A stretch of 64,000 nt of DNA from Apostichopus californicus (GCA_020650975.1 JAIPMN010000236.1:1-64000), one strand, 5' to 3'; positions 1 through 12,926 are shown, numbered from the stretch's first letter. The notes: generated by a model not told the origin, from the letters alone. Made by a program: numbers and translations.

Positions 1-3000
1 CGGAAGGGAGATGGCCATACATACATACAGACAATTGCCAGATGCTAGAGCGAGGTTAATACGGTAATGCATAGGTTATATGAGGTGAGGGAGTACGTGC
101 TGTGAATCCTCCATTATTTTTGAGGGGATCAGAGTTCGAGAGATCGAGACAAACTGTTCAAGGTGAACAGTTTTTTGGTAATAGCATATCAGCTATTTTA
201 AGTGCCACTATAAAAGTGGAATGTTTTCCAGGTACAGTTTGTCTAAAGGACATCTAGTTCCTTGGTACGTTTTCTGGACACTAGGGGTGGGGGGGGGTTG
301 GTCAAATATCTTTGTAGGTCACAAACAGACTGACAGCTACTACATCTACTGTTAATATATATTTCTTACTGACAAAAGAGATATTGCATTTGCTTCAAAA
401 AAATTGTTATAACCATTGTCCTGAGTGGAAGCATCGCTGCTGGACTAGTCACTAGTATCCTAATCTGTGATAAACTTCAGATGAAAGGAATTTAGTCAAA
501 CAGGTGGAAAGTTGTTAGGGGAGCGTGTGGGGGGCTGGGGGGGGGGAGGTGGTTGGAGGGGACAAAAGGATTAAGTACTGATGGTTAAGTATGGTCCATA
601 CTTAAAAAAAAAGAACTCTTAAAATTACCAAAACAGTTTGAATATTCTGATTCCATGATCATTAATTGTATTGTTTATGTAATAAGCGGAAGACTTTATT
701 ATTAGTATTATTATTAGTGATAACAATATCACCTTTGATCTGATCAAATTTATTGGTTAAAAACTCAAAGTTTTGTTCACTTCTGAGGTATTACTCATCT
801 TTTTTTCATAACAAAAATTGTCTCTCTCAATCTCTGATCTATCTTTAATCTAAGGTCTTTTCATATCTGCTCTCGCACTTGCAATATTTCTACAATACTC
901 GCTGTATATCTCACACAAGATTCTACAAAAGTCATTTTCTTTAACATTGTTTGATGTTCTTATTCTTCAACTCTTTAAAGTATTAATATGCAATGATATC
1001 TATAGATATATTACAAGGTCATAATTTTGAGGTGCAACATATCTTTTTCTCTTGCCTTGTCTTTGCTTTCTGTTAGCCTTCTTCAGTTACTCAGAATGAC
1101 TTTATGGTAATCTTAAGTCTTATATATTTTTTAAGTTCTTCTAAATACCATCTCGAATTCTGTTTGTATGTCTTTTCCTGAAATTAAGCAATTTCTTGCA
1201 ATTGTTATTATCATTTCTTACATTGTTATTAGTTTACGAAAGGTTTTTCTACTGTTTGGTAATTTCAGGGCATGTAAGGAACATGGAAAAAAAAGTTGGT
1301 AATATATAAAACAATCAAAAACATTAGGAACATATTTAAGGATTTCTTGAATGGGCTACTATAGTAACACCTCATCTAATACCTTGTTCTTTTCGACAAA
1401 CAGATCCTTCTGTCATGACAAAATCATGTAAAGGAGAGTTCCAAGGAAATGGAATTCGATTAACGTTCCATTTTTGCACCTGACATAAAAAAAAATTACA
1501 TGTTAATTGCACAATTGTGTGAAAATTGAACAATTACTTGAAATAGGTTGCTGCTCTTCTTAAGCTGACAACTAGAGCTTGAGTGTAAACTAACTTCAGG
1601 GAATGTTATGTTTACCTTGTCTATAGTTGGTGGAGACAGTAGCGTAACAAAAGCCTTTAGATGCATCATTTCTAAAATAGAATGATTGTGGCAAGTATTG
1701 CCGAAAAATGTGCATTTTTCAAAGTGACTATTTCTGAAACCATTTTCATATTTCTCTTGTGTGACCGTTAAGCCAGAGCCATTAGGTAGAAAGAAGAAAA
1801 TTGAACAAGAAATAGTTTGTAACAATCAATTTCTTTGTAGTTATCTGATAGATATAAAAAACTGAAAGCTAGATCAATGGAAAACCGTGTCTGCTTACTT
1901 TTCTTTTTTCCGCCTTATATTTTTTTTGTAAGGTTGCGTCTTCCGTTGATTATTTCGTTATAAAGAGAGCCAAAGTGAAAAAAATTGAAGAAATAAATTG
2001 CTTGTAAAAATCATTTGGTGCAGTTTTAAGGGTAGCAGGATCATTTGTAATTGTAATTAAGACATATGATGAAAGTTTTATGTGATGATGTAAGAGGTAA
2101 AAATATGATTTAAAATGTCTTTAGAGTCTTCTGATATTTTAAAGGATAATTTAACAATTCAATAACCTTACAATATTAATTTTCTCTTCAAAGGTTGTGT
2201 TTGTCGATTCACTCTATGATACTTGGGTTAAGGTATCCCACTCCACTGCTACAAAAGAACACAACAAAAAACAGCACAACAATGGAAGAATTGGGCTTAT
2301 TATTCAATATTTTCAATCAGTTTTTCACCTTTCAATATGTTTACAAGAATAATTGTTTTCAGTTCTGAGGAAGAGACTGAGAAAATGTGAAACTGTATTC
2401 TCATCTAATTAAAAGTTCTCATATATATAGTCATATATGTATGGTTGTTAACCAATACATTTATAGATCATAATTAGCAACACTTTATCTTTTTTTTCCA
2501 TATTTTGCTCAATATTGTTTTATGAATGAGAAGTCGAATATGGCTTGTAGTTACCTGCTGGGAAAGATGCTAAGCTGCAAATGTAAGGGCCAAAGGCTTA
2601 AAGGCATTAGTAAGGCACAGGTCATTAGGGCTGAGTAGGAGCTTCATGTGTGCCTATAATATTTTCCCATTAACCCCATTCAGAAATTTTGGTAAAATGA
2701 AGGGTGTTTAGATGCAAAATTGTGCTTTATTTAGAAGAATTTTCCACTGTTTGGATTCAATGGTAAATTCATGTTATACATTTACTGTAAGTACTGTTCG
2801 CTAGGATTTTATTTTTTTAACATTCTACCTGTTGGTGTGGTAGGGTTGGCAGGGGGGGGGGTGGTGGGAGGGCTGAGTCCCTAGATTTTATGCTGGGGGA
2901 TCTCCCCTTGTGACATCAGTATTTACTCAAATATGCAAGCGGCAAAATCCCTTTCATTCTTTTTGTCAAATAACCTAGTTCCAACATTCATGGGTAACCA

Positions 3001-4203
3001 TACTCGTATCAAGTCCCTGAAGGGGTCCAATCGTACATTTTATCGTGGCAAATGTTACAGCATGCACAGTAGCGATATATTTGCAGGCTACTCCAGTTCC
3101 AGCTGCCAATATATGTCTGGTAGAACTTTGAGGATGCTGTTATTTGTAGGGCAAAGTCAGACCAAATTACAGTTTGATTTATCAAGGTATGAAGGAGTAA
3201 ATGGCCAAGCCCCCCCCCCCTCTCAGCCCCTCCCCTACCAAAAAATATATTAGAGAAAGCTAGGAAAAGTTGGTGAATCCTACTAAAAAAGGTGTTGATT
3301 TAAAAGGTAACAGACACACTTTTGGGCTGCACACGTCACCTCTGCAATGATAGAGGCTACGAAAAAAAATACAGCATTACACTACGAATTTTTCCCATGA
3401 AATGAGGAAACTAGACTGGATCTGAGAAGGATTCACAGCATAGGCGTGCACCCGATTCCAACTTGGGTGGGGGAGGGGGTGGAGAGGGGGATTTCCTGAC
3501 TGATCTAGGTGGAGTGACTGAACCTTTATGGAATGGACAGAGGCAACTATAAGGAGGGAGTGCTGCCCTGGGTCATTGCTGTTGACCAGCTCCCATGGGG
3601 TGGGGGGGGGGGCTGGTCCTCAAACTTTAGACGTCAAATGTTGCATTCTAGTTAAACTATGAATTTAGGTCTTTATATTATTAGTAGCTCTAGAAACACT
3701 TGAATCTTGATTGTTCTAATAATTAATAATAAATTCAAAACTTTCCCTACTGAGTAACTTAGATAGGGTCCTGAAACTTTATTGCCAAGCTTGGGCCAGA
3801 GACAAATGAAGGAGGTGTTGCTGGTCTGATGTCATTGAAGCCGACTACCATTAGAGAGGTGCAGTGTCCTTCCCTAGAAAAAAAAGATGTACACAAATTT
3901 GTATGTCAAATGTTGCTTCTGGGCATATTTAGATTATGCATTAGGTATATTAGTAGCTCTGAACGCAAGGTGCTAATAAATATTGTACTTTGTGTGAGAG
4001 GGAACTGGGGTATGCATACGTAGTAGTGGTATACTTCTTCCCTGGCTGAATGCCGCCCAAAAATCCCCCGATTGCACTTTTTCCACCCATAATGACGATC
4101 CGCGGCGGGGAAAGTGGTTCCTTAGTTTATTTCTTCATGTGATCTAAATAATATCGCCCAAACAGTAACGGTTACGGCCGGAAAAGAAGAAAGAAAAAAG
4201 TAA
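1..4203. other. Gene-free AT-rich stretch with poly(G)/poly(C) runs
   Basis: No exon, RNA gene or recognisable protein was found on either strand. The open frames here are short, lack any family resemblance and have no good splice context. Visible features are homopurine G runs of 9-11 at about 289, 537, 2852 and 3602, an 11-base C run at 3210, and a short CATA microsatellite at 18-29. Confidence 0.5.
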
Positions 4204-4275
4204 TGCCGTGACCAGGATTCGAACCTGGGTTATTACGGCCACAACGTAATGTCCTAACCTCTAGACGATCACGGC
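4204..4275 (-). tRNA. tRNA-His, anticodon GTG
   Basis: Read on the minus strand this is a complete 72-nt cloverleaf. The acceptor arms are GCCGTGA and TCACGGC with discriminator A. The D arm is intact, the anticodon stem TTACG/CGTAA encloses loop TTGTGGC with anticodon GTG, and the T arm CCAGG/CCTGG encloses TTCGAAT. No intron is present. The A-box and B-box (GGTTCGAATCC) are canonical for an internal RNA polymerase III promoter. A T-rich stretch (six T in a row, about 4191-4196 read on the minus strand) lies just after the 3' end and can act as terminator. CCA and the extra 5' G of tRNA-His are not encoded, as usual in eukaryotes. It looks functional. Confidence 0.96.
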
Positions 4276-5492
4276 ATGCCATCTGGCTGATGGATCAAGA
4301 TGTGAGTCAAATAATATATAAACAAGTGTTCCAGAGTTGCGCAATGTTTTCCTTGGAGGTTGAAGATTATATAATCTGTTTGGAAAATGATTATGAAATG
4401 GAATTTGAATTCGTGAGATTTACTGTTTTTAAAGCTGTTTTGAGCCTTCATCTTCCCCTTTATTGTACAGCAAGTTACTATGAAGGAAAATGCTTTCTTA
4501 AAATCTTGACTTTCACAGGGAACGGTACTGATATCATATATACTAGAACACATTTTGTAAACAATAGGACATATTTGGTTGCACATAAAAACTTAACAAA
4601 AGCGTACAATATTTAAAACAAGAAGTCTGTTTCGAATCAATATGCATGAATACAACGTTGCAATGCGTTAATTTCTGTAAATAACGTCTAAAAATTTAGA
4701 AATTGGGATTGCATATAAACGGCGTGTATCGTTTACCCTATTCTTTGCTTTACATTCTCTGTGTACAGTAGCCGCGTTTTCATGACGCGCATGCGCAGAG
4801 TAAATGACAAAATATTTCAGTAAGTGGATTGACCACTCTAGCAGATTTTGTGCTAGAGCAGCCGATTTTGTTTTACATCTAGCAGAAATTACTTCGGTTC
4901 CCTTTCTTTTAATCTCCCTTACCCGAATTTCCAGGGTTTTGCATCATTGTGTGTCAAGAATGTTTCATTGAGAAGCTGCTTGCCTCGTTTACGAACATAA
5001 TAATTCTTCTTTCTGACAGTAAATTTACTCCATTGCCGTTAAACCGCGAGTTTATCATTGCAGCAAACTTTTCAACACGTCAAAGACACAAAGAATTTTT
5101 GCAGAACCATAAATCCCAATCGCATAACTTATCCAAGACAGATAGTTAATCATTACTATGTTGCAGTTTCCTTCAAAATATTAGCAGACTTTGGCTTATA
5201 TATTTTGAGTATATTTTGGACAAGATGGAAAAGTAACTCCCTGTTAAAAATGTAACAAGGTCACACGTCAAGTGGAGCATATAGCCTTATTCTAGCAAGT
5301 TTTCCCTCGAAATGCTGTTTAGAATATTGCTGTAATACAAAACTGACCAGCTGTCATTTCAATTTCGACATTGGCGTGCCCATATCCCGCTCGCGCGTGA
5401 TCAGCCCTTTTCATGCTAGGCCAGAATCAAAATTCTAACAGAAAATAAGCCTTCTAACTTAAGAAAATATAAAACTGGTCACTTTCAAAACC
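4276..5492. other. Spacer upstream of the hAT-derived gene
   Basis: No gene is seen. The region probably holds the promoter and 5' UTR of the ORF that starts at 5493. An NRF1-like palindrome at 4787 is the only specific site recognised. Overlapping open frames on both strands at 4269-4616 are antisense to each other and resemble nothing known. Confidence 0.4.
4787..4797. promoter_or_regulatory. NRF1-type palindromic site
   Basis: The 11 bases GCGCATGCGCA match the NRF1 consensus (TGCGCATGCGCA), a common element of TATA-less housekeeping promoters. It lies about 700 bp upstream of the start codon at 5493 and is a rare CpG-rich island in AT-rich sequence. A role as the core promoter of the hAT-derived gene is inferred. 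Confidence 0.45.
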
Positions 5493-8054
5493 ATGGAAAC
5501 GATTATAGCAATTCAGACAGAAAGTACGGAAACTCAACCGGAGGAGATCCAAGATGTCATAAAAACTGTGGAAGTCCAAAACCAAGAGACTATCGAAACA
5601 GAGCAAGTTGTACATTTGGAAGTTGAGGTAAATGTAGACCCACCACCCGATCCTGTGCCTAACGTTAATGAACTCAACCAAGAACATTTGGAAGAACCCG
5701 TCAAACTAGAAGAGCAACAGGAACCAAATCAATTGATTGTAAGCAATGAAAACTTAGAAGATGGAGAGGATACTGAAGAAAGACCCGACGAAGAATCTGC
5801 AAATCTCACGACAGAAGAACCAATATCTGAGGATAAAACACAGACAACCCCACAGCCAAGAAGAGGCCGTGGGAAACGTGTACCGAAGAAGCGTCGAGCA
5901 AAGTCATTTCCAGGGGAAGATGGTTCAGAAAATGATTCACCAAGGAAGCAAAAGATTTACGCCCAAAGATTTAGAGACGAATGGTTATTGGATCCAAAAT
6001 TCTCAGATTGGTTAGATAAAGTTGCAGGGAATACACAAAAGGCTAGGTGTACTAAGTGTCAGTGTCTTATACAAGCAAAAAAGTCGAGCCTTGAATCACA
6101 TGTTCAGTCTGAGAAACACAAAGGTATCAATGACGATGATTTATTTGATGATGATGGTGAACCGGAGACAATAGTGATTCAGGCAGATACACTAATGCCC
6201 ACAGAAACAGAACAAGCAGCAGCTATGGCAGAGAATTTACAGGCTTCGGTGGTATCTGAGAACGATGCAGACCGTACAGAGGGAGACTTGTCTTCCTTGT
6301 CTAAAACCAAACTGTCTTACATTGAAAAACGACGTGTCATGAGACAAGAATTGGAACGGCAAACACAGAGGGCAGAGATGAAAATATCTGCATGGACTGC
6401 CGAGAACCATATTCCCTTCCGTGCATTGGAGTCACTTACTGCAGTGTTAGCAGACAGCTTCTCGGACTCGAGAATTGCAAGGAAATTGAAGATGAAACGC
6501 ACCAAAGCTGCATGTGTAGTGTACAACGTCATTGGGAAAGATTTTATCGAAAGTGTGGAGAGGAGCTTGCAACAGGTAACAGAGCTGGGTAAGACCAGGT
6601 ATTCTCTTATCATCAACGAGATTGCCATACCAACTTCAGAATCCGAGACACAAATGGCCATTGTTGTGAAGTACTTTGATGGTTCCACTCTCTGCACCAG
6701 GTTGCTAGGTCTGATATCGGTTTCGGAACAGACTGCGGATACGTTGTTCGAAGAACTGTCGAAATGTGTAGCCAGCAAAGGCTTGAATATTACGGAATGT
6801 ATTGGTTGGACAGTGCTCAGTGCAGATCCATGTGATCTGCTCCATGGACAGATCAACAGTTTACGGACTCGACTGATGGAAGTGAATCCAACCATCATCG
6901 CTTTTCGGTGCACGTGCCACAACGCTGCTCTCGTCGCTTCCCACGCATGTGAGGTATTGCCAAGTGGCTGTGAGAAGTTGGTGCATGATATCTACAACTT
7001 CTTTGCACGACATAACAAACGTACCACTCAGTTTGGAGATTTCCAGGAGTTCACAGAAATCCAACCCCATCGCCTTCTGAAACCCTTTCAGACCCAGTGG
7101 TTGAGTCTTTTGCAGTGCATCTCCAGTATTGTAGAAAAATGGGCAGCCCTCTTGTCTTTTATGCAAGATCAGTTAGCATCTACCAAGAATCATCGTGCTA
7201 AGGACATATTAGATTCCATGAGCAACCCATACAATAAGTTATTCTTTGAATTTCTTACGTTTGTCCTTCCTAAGATCAGCCAGCTGAGCCTGACCTCACA
7301 AGGTACATCGCCAACAGTCGACAAAGTCCATGACCATATTTCGATGCCCTACAAAGATCTTTTGGCCTTATACATGCAACCGGCGTACATCAAGCAAAAT
7401 CCTGTCTCTCATCTGAGCCCTACGAGTGAATTTCACATGCAACCTCTGGAGAACACGTACCTCGGTACCACAGTCATGCGAGGCTTGGGAGCCCTGTCAG
7501 AACCGCCAGAGTCTAAGGGCCAGTTTGTCGCCGTTTGTCGCAACTTCATGATGACAGCCTGCCAACAGATCCAGCAGAGGTTTCCATTGGACGACCCAAT
7601 CCTGGTCGCCGCCAGCAAAATCAGTGTAGAGAGTGTCAAGTCTGGCAAAGTGGTATCGTTTGTCTCTGAGGTGATGTGTCACTTCCCACAGATCTTGGAA
7701 TTGACCAACGAGCAAGACGTTGACAATCAATGGAGGAATCTGGTGTTCGACGACGAACTTAAGGGTGACCTGGAGTTTGACGTCTTCTGGGGGAAAGTGA
7801 TGAGCAACGCCAAATATGCATCGCTGTGGTTCTGCATCAAAGCCATCATGATGCTACCGATACCAAACAGCGACTCGGACCGGCTCTTCACTCAGATCGA
7901 CAAGGCCAGAACTGCGGAGAAGAATCGTATCAGCTTGGACTCCATCTTGAAAGTCATCTCGGCTCAAGAGAGCATCCAGGCCAACAGCGGAGCTGATTCT
8001 TTTGAACCCACGGAAGGCATGTATGCTAGATTCCGTGATGACATTTACAAGTAA
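5493..8054 (+). CDS. hAT-transposase-derived zinc-finger protein (probably domesticated)
   Basis: Single uninterrupted 853-codon ORF with a strong start context (aaaccATGG). Residues 1-120 are acidic and glutamate-rich. Residues 123-137 are a basic nuclear-localisation-like stretch (GRGKRVPKKRRAK). A zinc finger follows with C186, C189, H203 and H209, preceded by the YAQRFRDEWL motif common in hAT-associated fingers. Residues about 300-560 match the hAT RNase H-like core (CHNAALVASHAC, LLKPFQTQWLSLL), and residues about 780-820 match the hAT dimerisation end. Key positions look altered: the usual DEST-type aspartate is N375 (LIINEIA), the second-Asp block is rebuilt (CIGWTVLSADP; D445 may or may not be equivalent), and the Glu of the ERxFS motif is D796 (SDSDRLF). 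A full-length ORF with damaged catalytic residues, and no flanking terminal repeats found, suggests a DNA-binding host protein. A recently inserted inactive copy is the alternative. The family resemblance (ZBED/ZNF862/SCAND3-like) is from memory. Confidence 0.85.
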   Translation: METIIAIQTESTETQPEEIQDVIKTVEVQNQETIETEQVVHLEVEVNVDPPPDPVPNVNELNQEHLEEPVKLEEQQEPNQLIVSNENLEDGEDTEERPDEESANLTTEEPISEDKTQTTPQPRRGRGKRVPKKRRAKSFPGEDGSENDSPRKQKIYAQRFRDEWLLDPKFSDWLDKVAGNTQKARCTKCQCLIQAKKSSLESHVQSEKHKGINDDDLFDDDGEPETIVIQADTLMPTETEQAAAMAENLQASVVSENDADRTEGDLSSLSKTKLSYIEKRRVMRQELERQTQRAEMKISAWTAENHIPFRALESLTAVLADSFSDSRIARKLKMKRTKAACVVYNVIGKDFIESVERSLQQVTELGKTRYSLIINEIAIPTSESETQMAIVVKYFDGSTLCTRLLGLISVSEQTADTLFEELSKCVASKGLNITECIGWTVLSADPCDLLHGQINSLRTRLMEVNPTIIAFRCTCHNAALVASHACEVLPSGCEKLVHDIYNFFARHNKRTTQFGDFQEFTEIQPHRLLKPFQTQWLSLLQCISSIVEKWAALLSFMQDQLASTKNHRAKDILDSMSNPYNKLFFEFLTFVLPKISQLSLTSQGTSPTVDKVHDHISMPYKDLLALYMQPAYIKQNPVSHLSPTSEFHMQPLENTYLGTTVMRGLGALSEPPESKGQFVAVCRNFMMTACQQIQQRFPLDDPILVAASKISVESVKSGKVVSFVSEVMCHFPQILELTNEQDVDNQWRNLVFDDELKGDLEFDVFWGKVMSNAKYASLWFCIKAIMMLPIPNSDSDRLFTQIDKARTAEKNRISLDSILKVISAQESIQANSGADSFEPTEGMYARFRDDIYK

Positions 8055-10067
8055 AACTTTGCCGTCGTGCATTGAGATCGCTATTTGTACTGTAAAAATG
8101 CTGAAATAATTCCAGTGGATAGGCGAGGGGGTGGTGTGGGTGGAATCCGAAGAGGAATATTACTGTATATGCAGTACATATATTTTAGTTTAGTTAGAAG
8201 ATACTTCCATTCATGTTTCTTGCGGTAGAGCAGTGTTTTGCATTCGTTTACCAACATCCAGCAATGTCACCAAATCCGACAACTGGTAGTACCCCAAATA
8301 GCTCAGTTAATTTTGCTCACCTTAGATAAATTTAAATACTTAATGATTGATTGCAGAATTTGCAGTTGGTTAAAAAGGAATAATTCAATGCCTGGTTTTG
8401 TGGCAAAGTAATGTGGCTTGTGAATTTTGCTTATACAGTAAATCTTTTGAAATCCTGATATATTGCGTTTTATGTAACAATTTGTTGGCTATGTTTAATT
8501 AATTTTCCGCTGGACGCTAGATTGAATAGAAATTTCTCTTTTGAATGTGGAAGAGGAGAGGTGGGGGAGGTAAGAAGGAGATGGCAGAGGATGGATAAAG
8601 GTGGGCAGGGATGGAACTTATTTGGTGAAATCAATTCATACACTGCTTAACTTGTAATTTATAACAGTATTCAGTGAACGTTGTCTAAAGTTAGCAATGG
8701 ATTCCTGGTTTTAACAAGTACCGTATAGTACGTATAGTTTTCATTAATTATCCTGCTATGAATTATTATATATAACTGATGTTATAGTTCACATTAATAT
8801 TTTAACATTCAATGACTTAGAGCTTTTTTAATTTCTTTATCAATATTTTTAAGTTTGATTGTTATTTTGCCCACATACGTTTTCTTTGACTTTTGAAGGG
8901 CACTATAATGATTATAACTTTCTGTCTGCTTGTAAAGATAACTTTGCTTCTAAAATACCATTACTAGATAAATAGCCTCAAACACTTCTTTAAATTTGTT
9001 TTGGTATGGGAGGGTGCACGGTAGGGTGAGGAGTAGACAATTGAAATTTGAATTTTTTGAGATTTTCTCCTTTGTATATATCTCAAACTCTTTGCGAGGT
9101 GTAAGAAAGTGCTTGACCACAATCTTTGTTTCATTGCTTGCTTAGCTACTGTGATTCAAACTGATAAAGGCAAAGCTTGTTTTCACAATCAAGTTCACAA
9201 CCTTCCTGTTAATGAAATTTACTTGCATGAATTACACTGATAGGTTGTTAAGATTGCTACAGTAATATCCATCTGTACATAGCATATTTCAATGTTATCT
9301 TTGTTAGCTACATCTTGTTTGTAGTGTACACATTTCTAACAGGTTACTTAGCCTTAGATCATTGAATGTTTTATCTACTACTAACTAAATTTTTAAAGAA
9401 GTAATTACTTGGCCTCCATTGTTTAATTCAAGCATTCCATTGTCTAATAGTTTTAAGGTTTTTACTTTCTCGACACAGTTATCTCTCTCCTTAATTTTGA
9501 CTGTAATTTGGGAGGATATAAAAAGGAGTGGTCAAGATGCATTAATTTTGGGTTATATATAGCCATAAGGGTGATGGTCGTTATTCCACGATTTATATCA
9601 AATGTTTGTAAAATTAATGCCTCATTTAAATCATTCACCAAGGAGATAACAAAGGTTTTTTCTTTTCTTTTATCGAAATGAATGCTGCATTATAAGAACT
9701 CAAAGCATTATTGTTTACTGTATATAGTTGTGTATCAGCTCAAGCATTTACGTTTTAAATATTGAACTTATGTTAACAATTATTGGTGAAAGCTTTGAAA
9801 ATTATTGAAAGCTGCTACCTCTCTCTGCATAAAGTTTAGTCCTTGTACAGTATGCACTGAGAGGAAGGAATATCGAGTGGGACTATGCACTGGTATGGGA
9901 GAGGTTCCGTACGCCTGCCAAGTATTTCATTTCAATCGATCTGGGATCTGTTCCGCCTTTTTGCATTGTGTGGAAACTTGAGGTTGTTCAAGGCCAAGAG
10001 GTCATTTATTAAGTTTTTACTAGGTTAGAGCAAAGAGGTATAGAGGAAGCCAACATCTCACCATAGA
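8055..10067. other. 3' flank of the hAT-derived gene, no further gene
   Basis: AT-rich sequence with many in-frame stops, probably including the 3' UTR of the upstream ORF. No exon, RNA gene or clear repeat was recognised. Confidence 0.4.
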
Positions 10068-10123
10068 CCTACGGTGCCCAAGCGTTTGAATTTGACCAGT
10101 GGGCCGCCCGTTGAGAAGCCCTG
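10068..10123 (-). mobile_element. Relic terminal inverted repeat of a hAT DNA transposon
   Basis: Read on the minus strand from 10123 the sequence begins CAGGGCTTCTCAACGGG and runs on through GCGGCCC. This has the shape of hAT (Charlie-like) termini: CAGGG, then TTCTCAA, then a GC-rich block. The flanking TTATGTGT would be one half of an 8-bp target duplication. No matching second end was seen upstream, so this is a fragment. It lies 2 kb downstream of the hAT-derived gene, but a link between the two is not shown. Confidence 0.5.
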
Positions 10124-10131
10124 TTATGTGT

Positions 10132-12926
10132 CATACAATATCCACACATTAGAGTTGAACCTAAATCTACTAAGTCTACTGTGTTGTTCCAGTGGCTTAA
10201 CTGTTAACTCTTCTTTGAGTTATCAATGGTTTAATCTGATGCAGAAGATTTTGTGTCCCACAAAGTTCATTACAAGACACAAAAGTTCATAACAAGAATT
10301 TATTTTGCTAAATTGGCAAGTCTTGTAATTCTATGCCTTAATTTGGTCATTCTTGTTGACAAATGAAAGCGACAGATAGTGTAGTTTGTATTTTTCAGGG
10401 ACTTTCAGGTAATTGGTCGAGTCTTAATAGAAGAAAAATAAAATGTATTATGAACTATATTTGTTCTCATCCCAGAATTTGGGTATATGACACCAGCCAT
10501 GATATCAGCACTCTCTTTCATTAATCATTATGCTGACCTCATAACCTTTGACATTTTATGTAAATACTCTCTAAACAGTAATTGAAACAATTCATTCAAA
10601 CAGTCATTACTTCTTCCATGGGTATGGTATGTGCACAATAGCAACAACAAAAAAAATTTAATTTAAATTTGCAGCAAACAAAGTATCTTTTAAATTAAAA
10701 GGAGTTTACCATTCATTTTATGTCATTTTGGAACATGACAAATTTAGCCAAGTTTGACTAGTTGAACTCTATTAACTGTGTGACCTTTGGCATTAGTTAA
10801 TGCAGTCTAAACTCATAGACTCTGCTATGCTACATACTTTTGTGGGTCTTGGCCATTTTAGTATGCATGTAATTTAAATTAAAAATTTTTTGGGGGGGTT
10901 ATATAACCTCTGACCCTATGATTTCATAAGTCATGCAGGCACTACAACCCATGCCTTCAGTGTCTTATGGGTGTTTTGAGGTCGGCAACAATTTCAATAC
11001 CAATTTTTGCACAAACTGTTGATAGCGTACAGTATCTCATTCCCAGTACTTCACAGCTACGGATGGTATAATAAAAGGATATATACTGTATTCCAACCCA
11101 TCTGGGTTATCAGTCTGGATATAATTGAAGATCAAAAATATGGCCAACTTTATTTATTTTCAATTTCAAAGCATTCTTTTGTCAAGGAGAAAGTTGTCCA
11201 ATATTTAACCTTTGTCAACCTCTACCTCCAGGATGAAGTTTTGAAATTATTTGGAAGGTATTTTACAGAAAAAAATGTTGACAGTTAAGAAGAGATCGCA
11301 GTTAAAATATCGACGCACATAATTCTTCAGTAGTTCATGACAATTTAAAAACTGCTCATCTTGGCCCAATTTATGTTGTTTTCTTTACGACAATAATTAA
11401 TTATCAAAGACGTTCAAGTTGTACATTACTGCTACAAATTTTGTTATTTCATGATCTGTATATATCATATCAAATTGGATAAAGTTTAAAACGTTCATAG
11501 TCTTCACGCCTGCAAGATACTACAATCGTTTTTAAGAAGATATTGTCATTTTAAGACATGCAAGCCATTGTAAACATATGAAACAATTTTAATTCATTTG
11601 AACGAACAAGGCATCAGTGGTTTATAATAGTTGAATCCATTGGACTTCTTTCATTGTTTCATTGTTTACTTCAGTTTGCTATAAAGTTAATACTGTAAGT
11701 ATTGCCAAGCCATTTAGGTTTCTACAAAGGTTTGCATTTTTTATGGAATTGAACATAACCACTTTTGCTGTAATTAAATTTGCTTCTTTTATGAAAAAGT
11801 TGGGTTTAAATAAAAAACTGAGCTTAGAAGTTGTAAATGACTCCCATGTCTGCTCAAATTTATTGAAAATGTTGTGTCATTAAAATTAAAGATATTGTAA
11901 ACTATTTAAGAGAAAACAAAAGCCATTTGTCTAAGCGGTTTCGGGGATGTGGTCAAAGTCAGGTACGGTCTTATAATCACATTGCGTTTCACATCAAACA
12001 AGATCAAAGCTTAATACCAATCTTGATGTTCTAAATCAACTTTCTTTTTTAGGCATTTGACTTGTGGTAAATAATCACAAAGTCATGACTAGGTACAGTA
12101 CTATTCCCTTATTTTGACCGCATCTCAATGAGTTAGCTGATGAAAAGTCCAATTGCGAAAGAAGGTTCAAGTGTTCTGCATGTCATGCCTCTTTTAATTT
12201 TAATAATAGGTCATTTTAAAAGTATAACTCAAAATGCATGCACAAGTAGATGCCTTGCCAACGGAGGGAACAGGCAGATGAATGTGTCGTTAATGCAATC
12301 ATTCACACCCTGAAATTAACCAATAAACAAATCAAATTTGCCAGGTTTGTGCGAAGGGTGGTGGAGGTAACAGAGGAGAGAGAAAGAAAAGTTGGCACAA
12401 GTACGAAATGACGTAATACAAATATGCTTTATTCACACTGCACTGTGGGAGAGATCATTCAAGAAGGTTCAGCACAAAATTTACAAATATTCATGACAAT
12501 GACAAGCATGATAGGCTATAAGACAGGACTGGCACTAAATGAACTATTATTATTATAGTTTGATAGATCATAAGAAGCATTGCCCATTATTCAAAGTAAC
12601 TCAAAAAACAATCTTGAAAAAGAGTCTTTTTTTTTTTTTTTTTGGCATACAAAGTAAGAAAGTCAATTGAAAAAGTAAAAAACTACCTATGGCCAACATC
12701 AATCACATTTGTTCAAAGGAAGTTAAAACAAAACAAATTCTTTACCACAGAATAAGGTAAACATATAATTGATTAGTTTATTCTTAAATATGAAAAATTC
12801 TATACCTAATGAGCAGATGAAATGGATCAAGATAAATGACATAATTACTACATGGTAGAAGTAACAGGGATGTAACAGGTGTAAGGTAAAAGGCCTTACA
12901 TCAGACGTCAGACCACTGGCAGTTAT
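10132..12926. other. Gene-free stretch
   Basis: No supported gene. Short open frames (for example 11007-11288 and 11662-11883) have no family resemblance. An 18-base T run at about 12627 could be an A tail of a minus-strand retro-insertion, but nothing recognisable precedes it. Confidence 0.4.

Noticed and set aside
4269-4616. Overlapping 105- and 108-codon frames on opposite strands
   Set aside because: Mirror-image frames in AT-rich sequence without any family signal; one overlaps the edge of the tRNA gene.
5493-8054. Active autonomous hAT transposon
   Set aside because: No flanking terminal repeats or 8-bp duplications were found and two catalytic positions are changed.
12627-12644. Processed pseudogene marked by an 18-base T run
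   Set aside because: No coding remnant or target duplication was recognised on the minus strand next to it.
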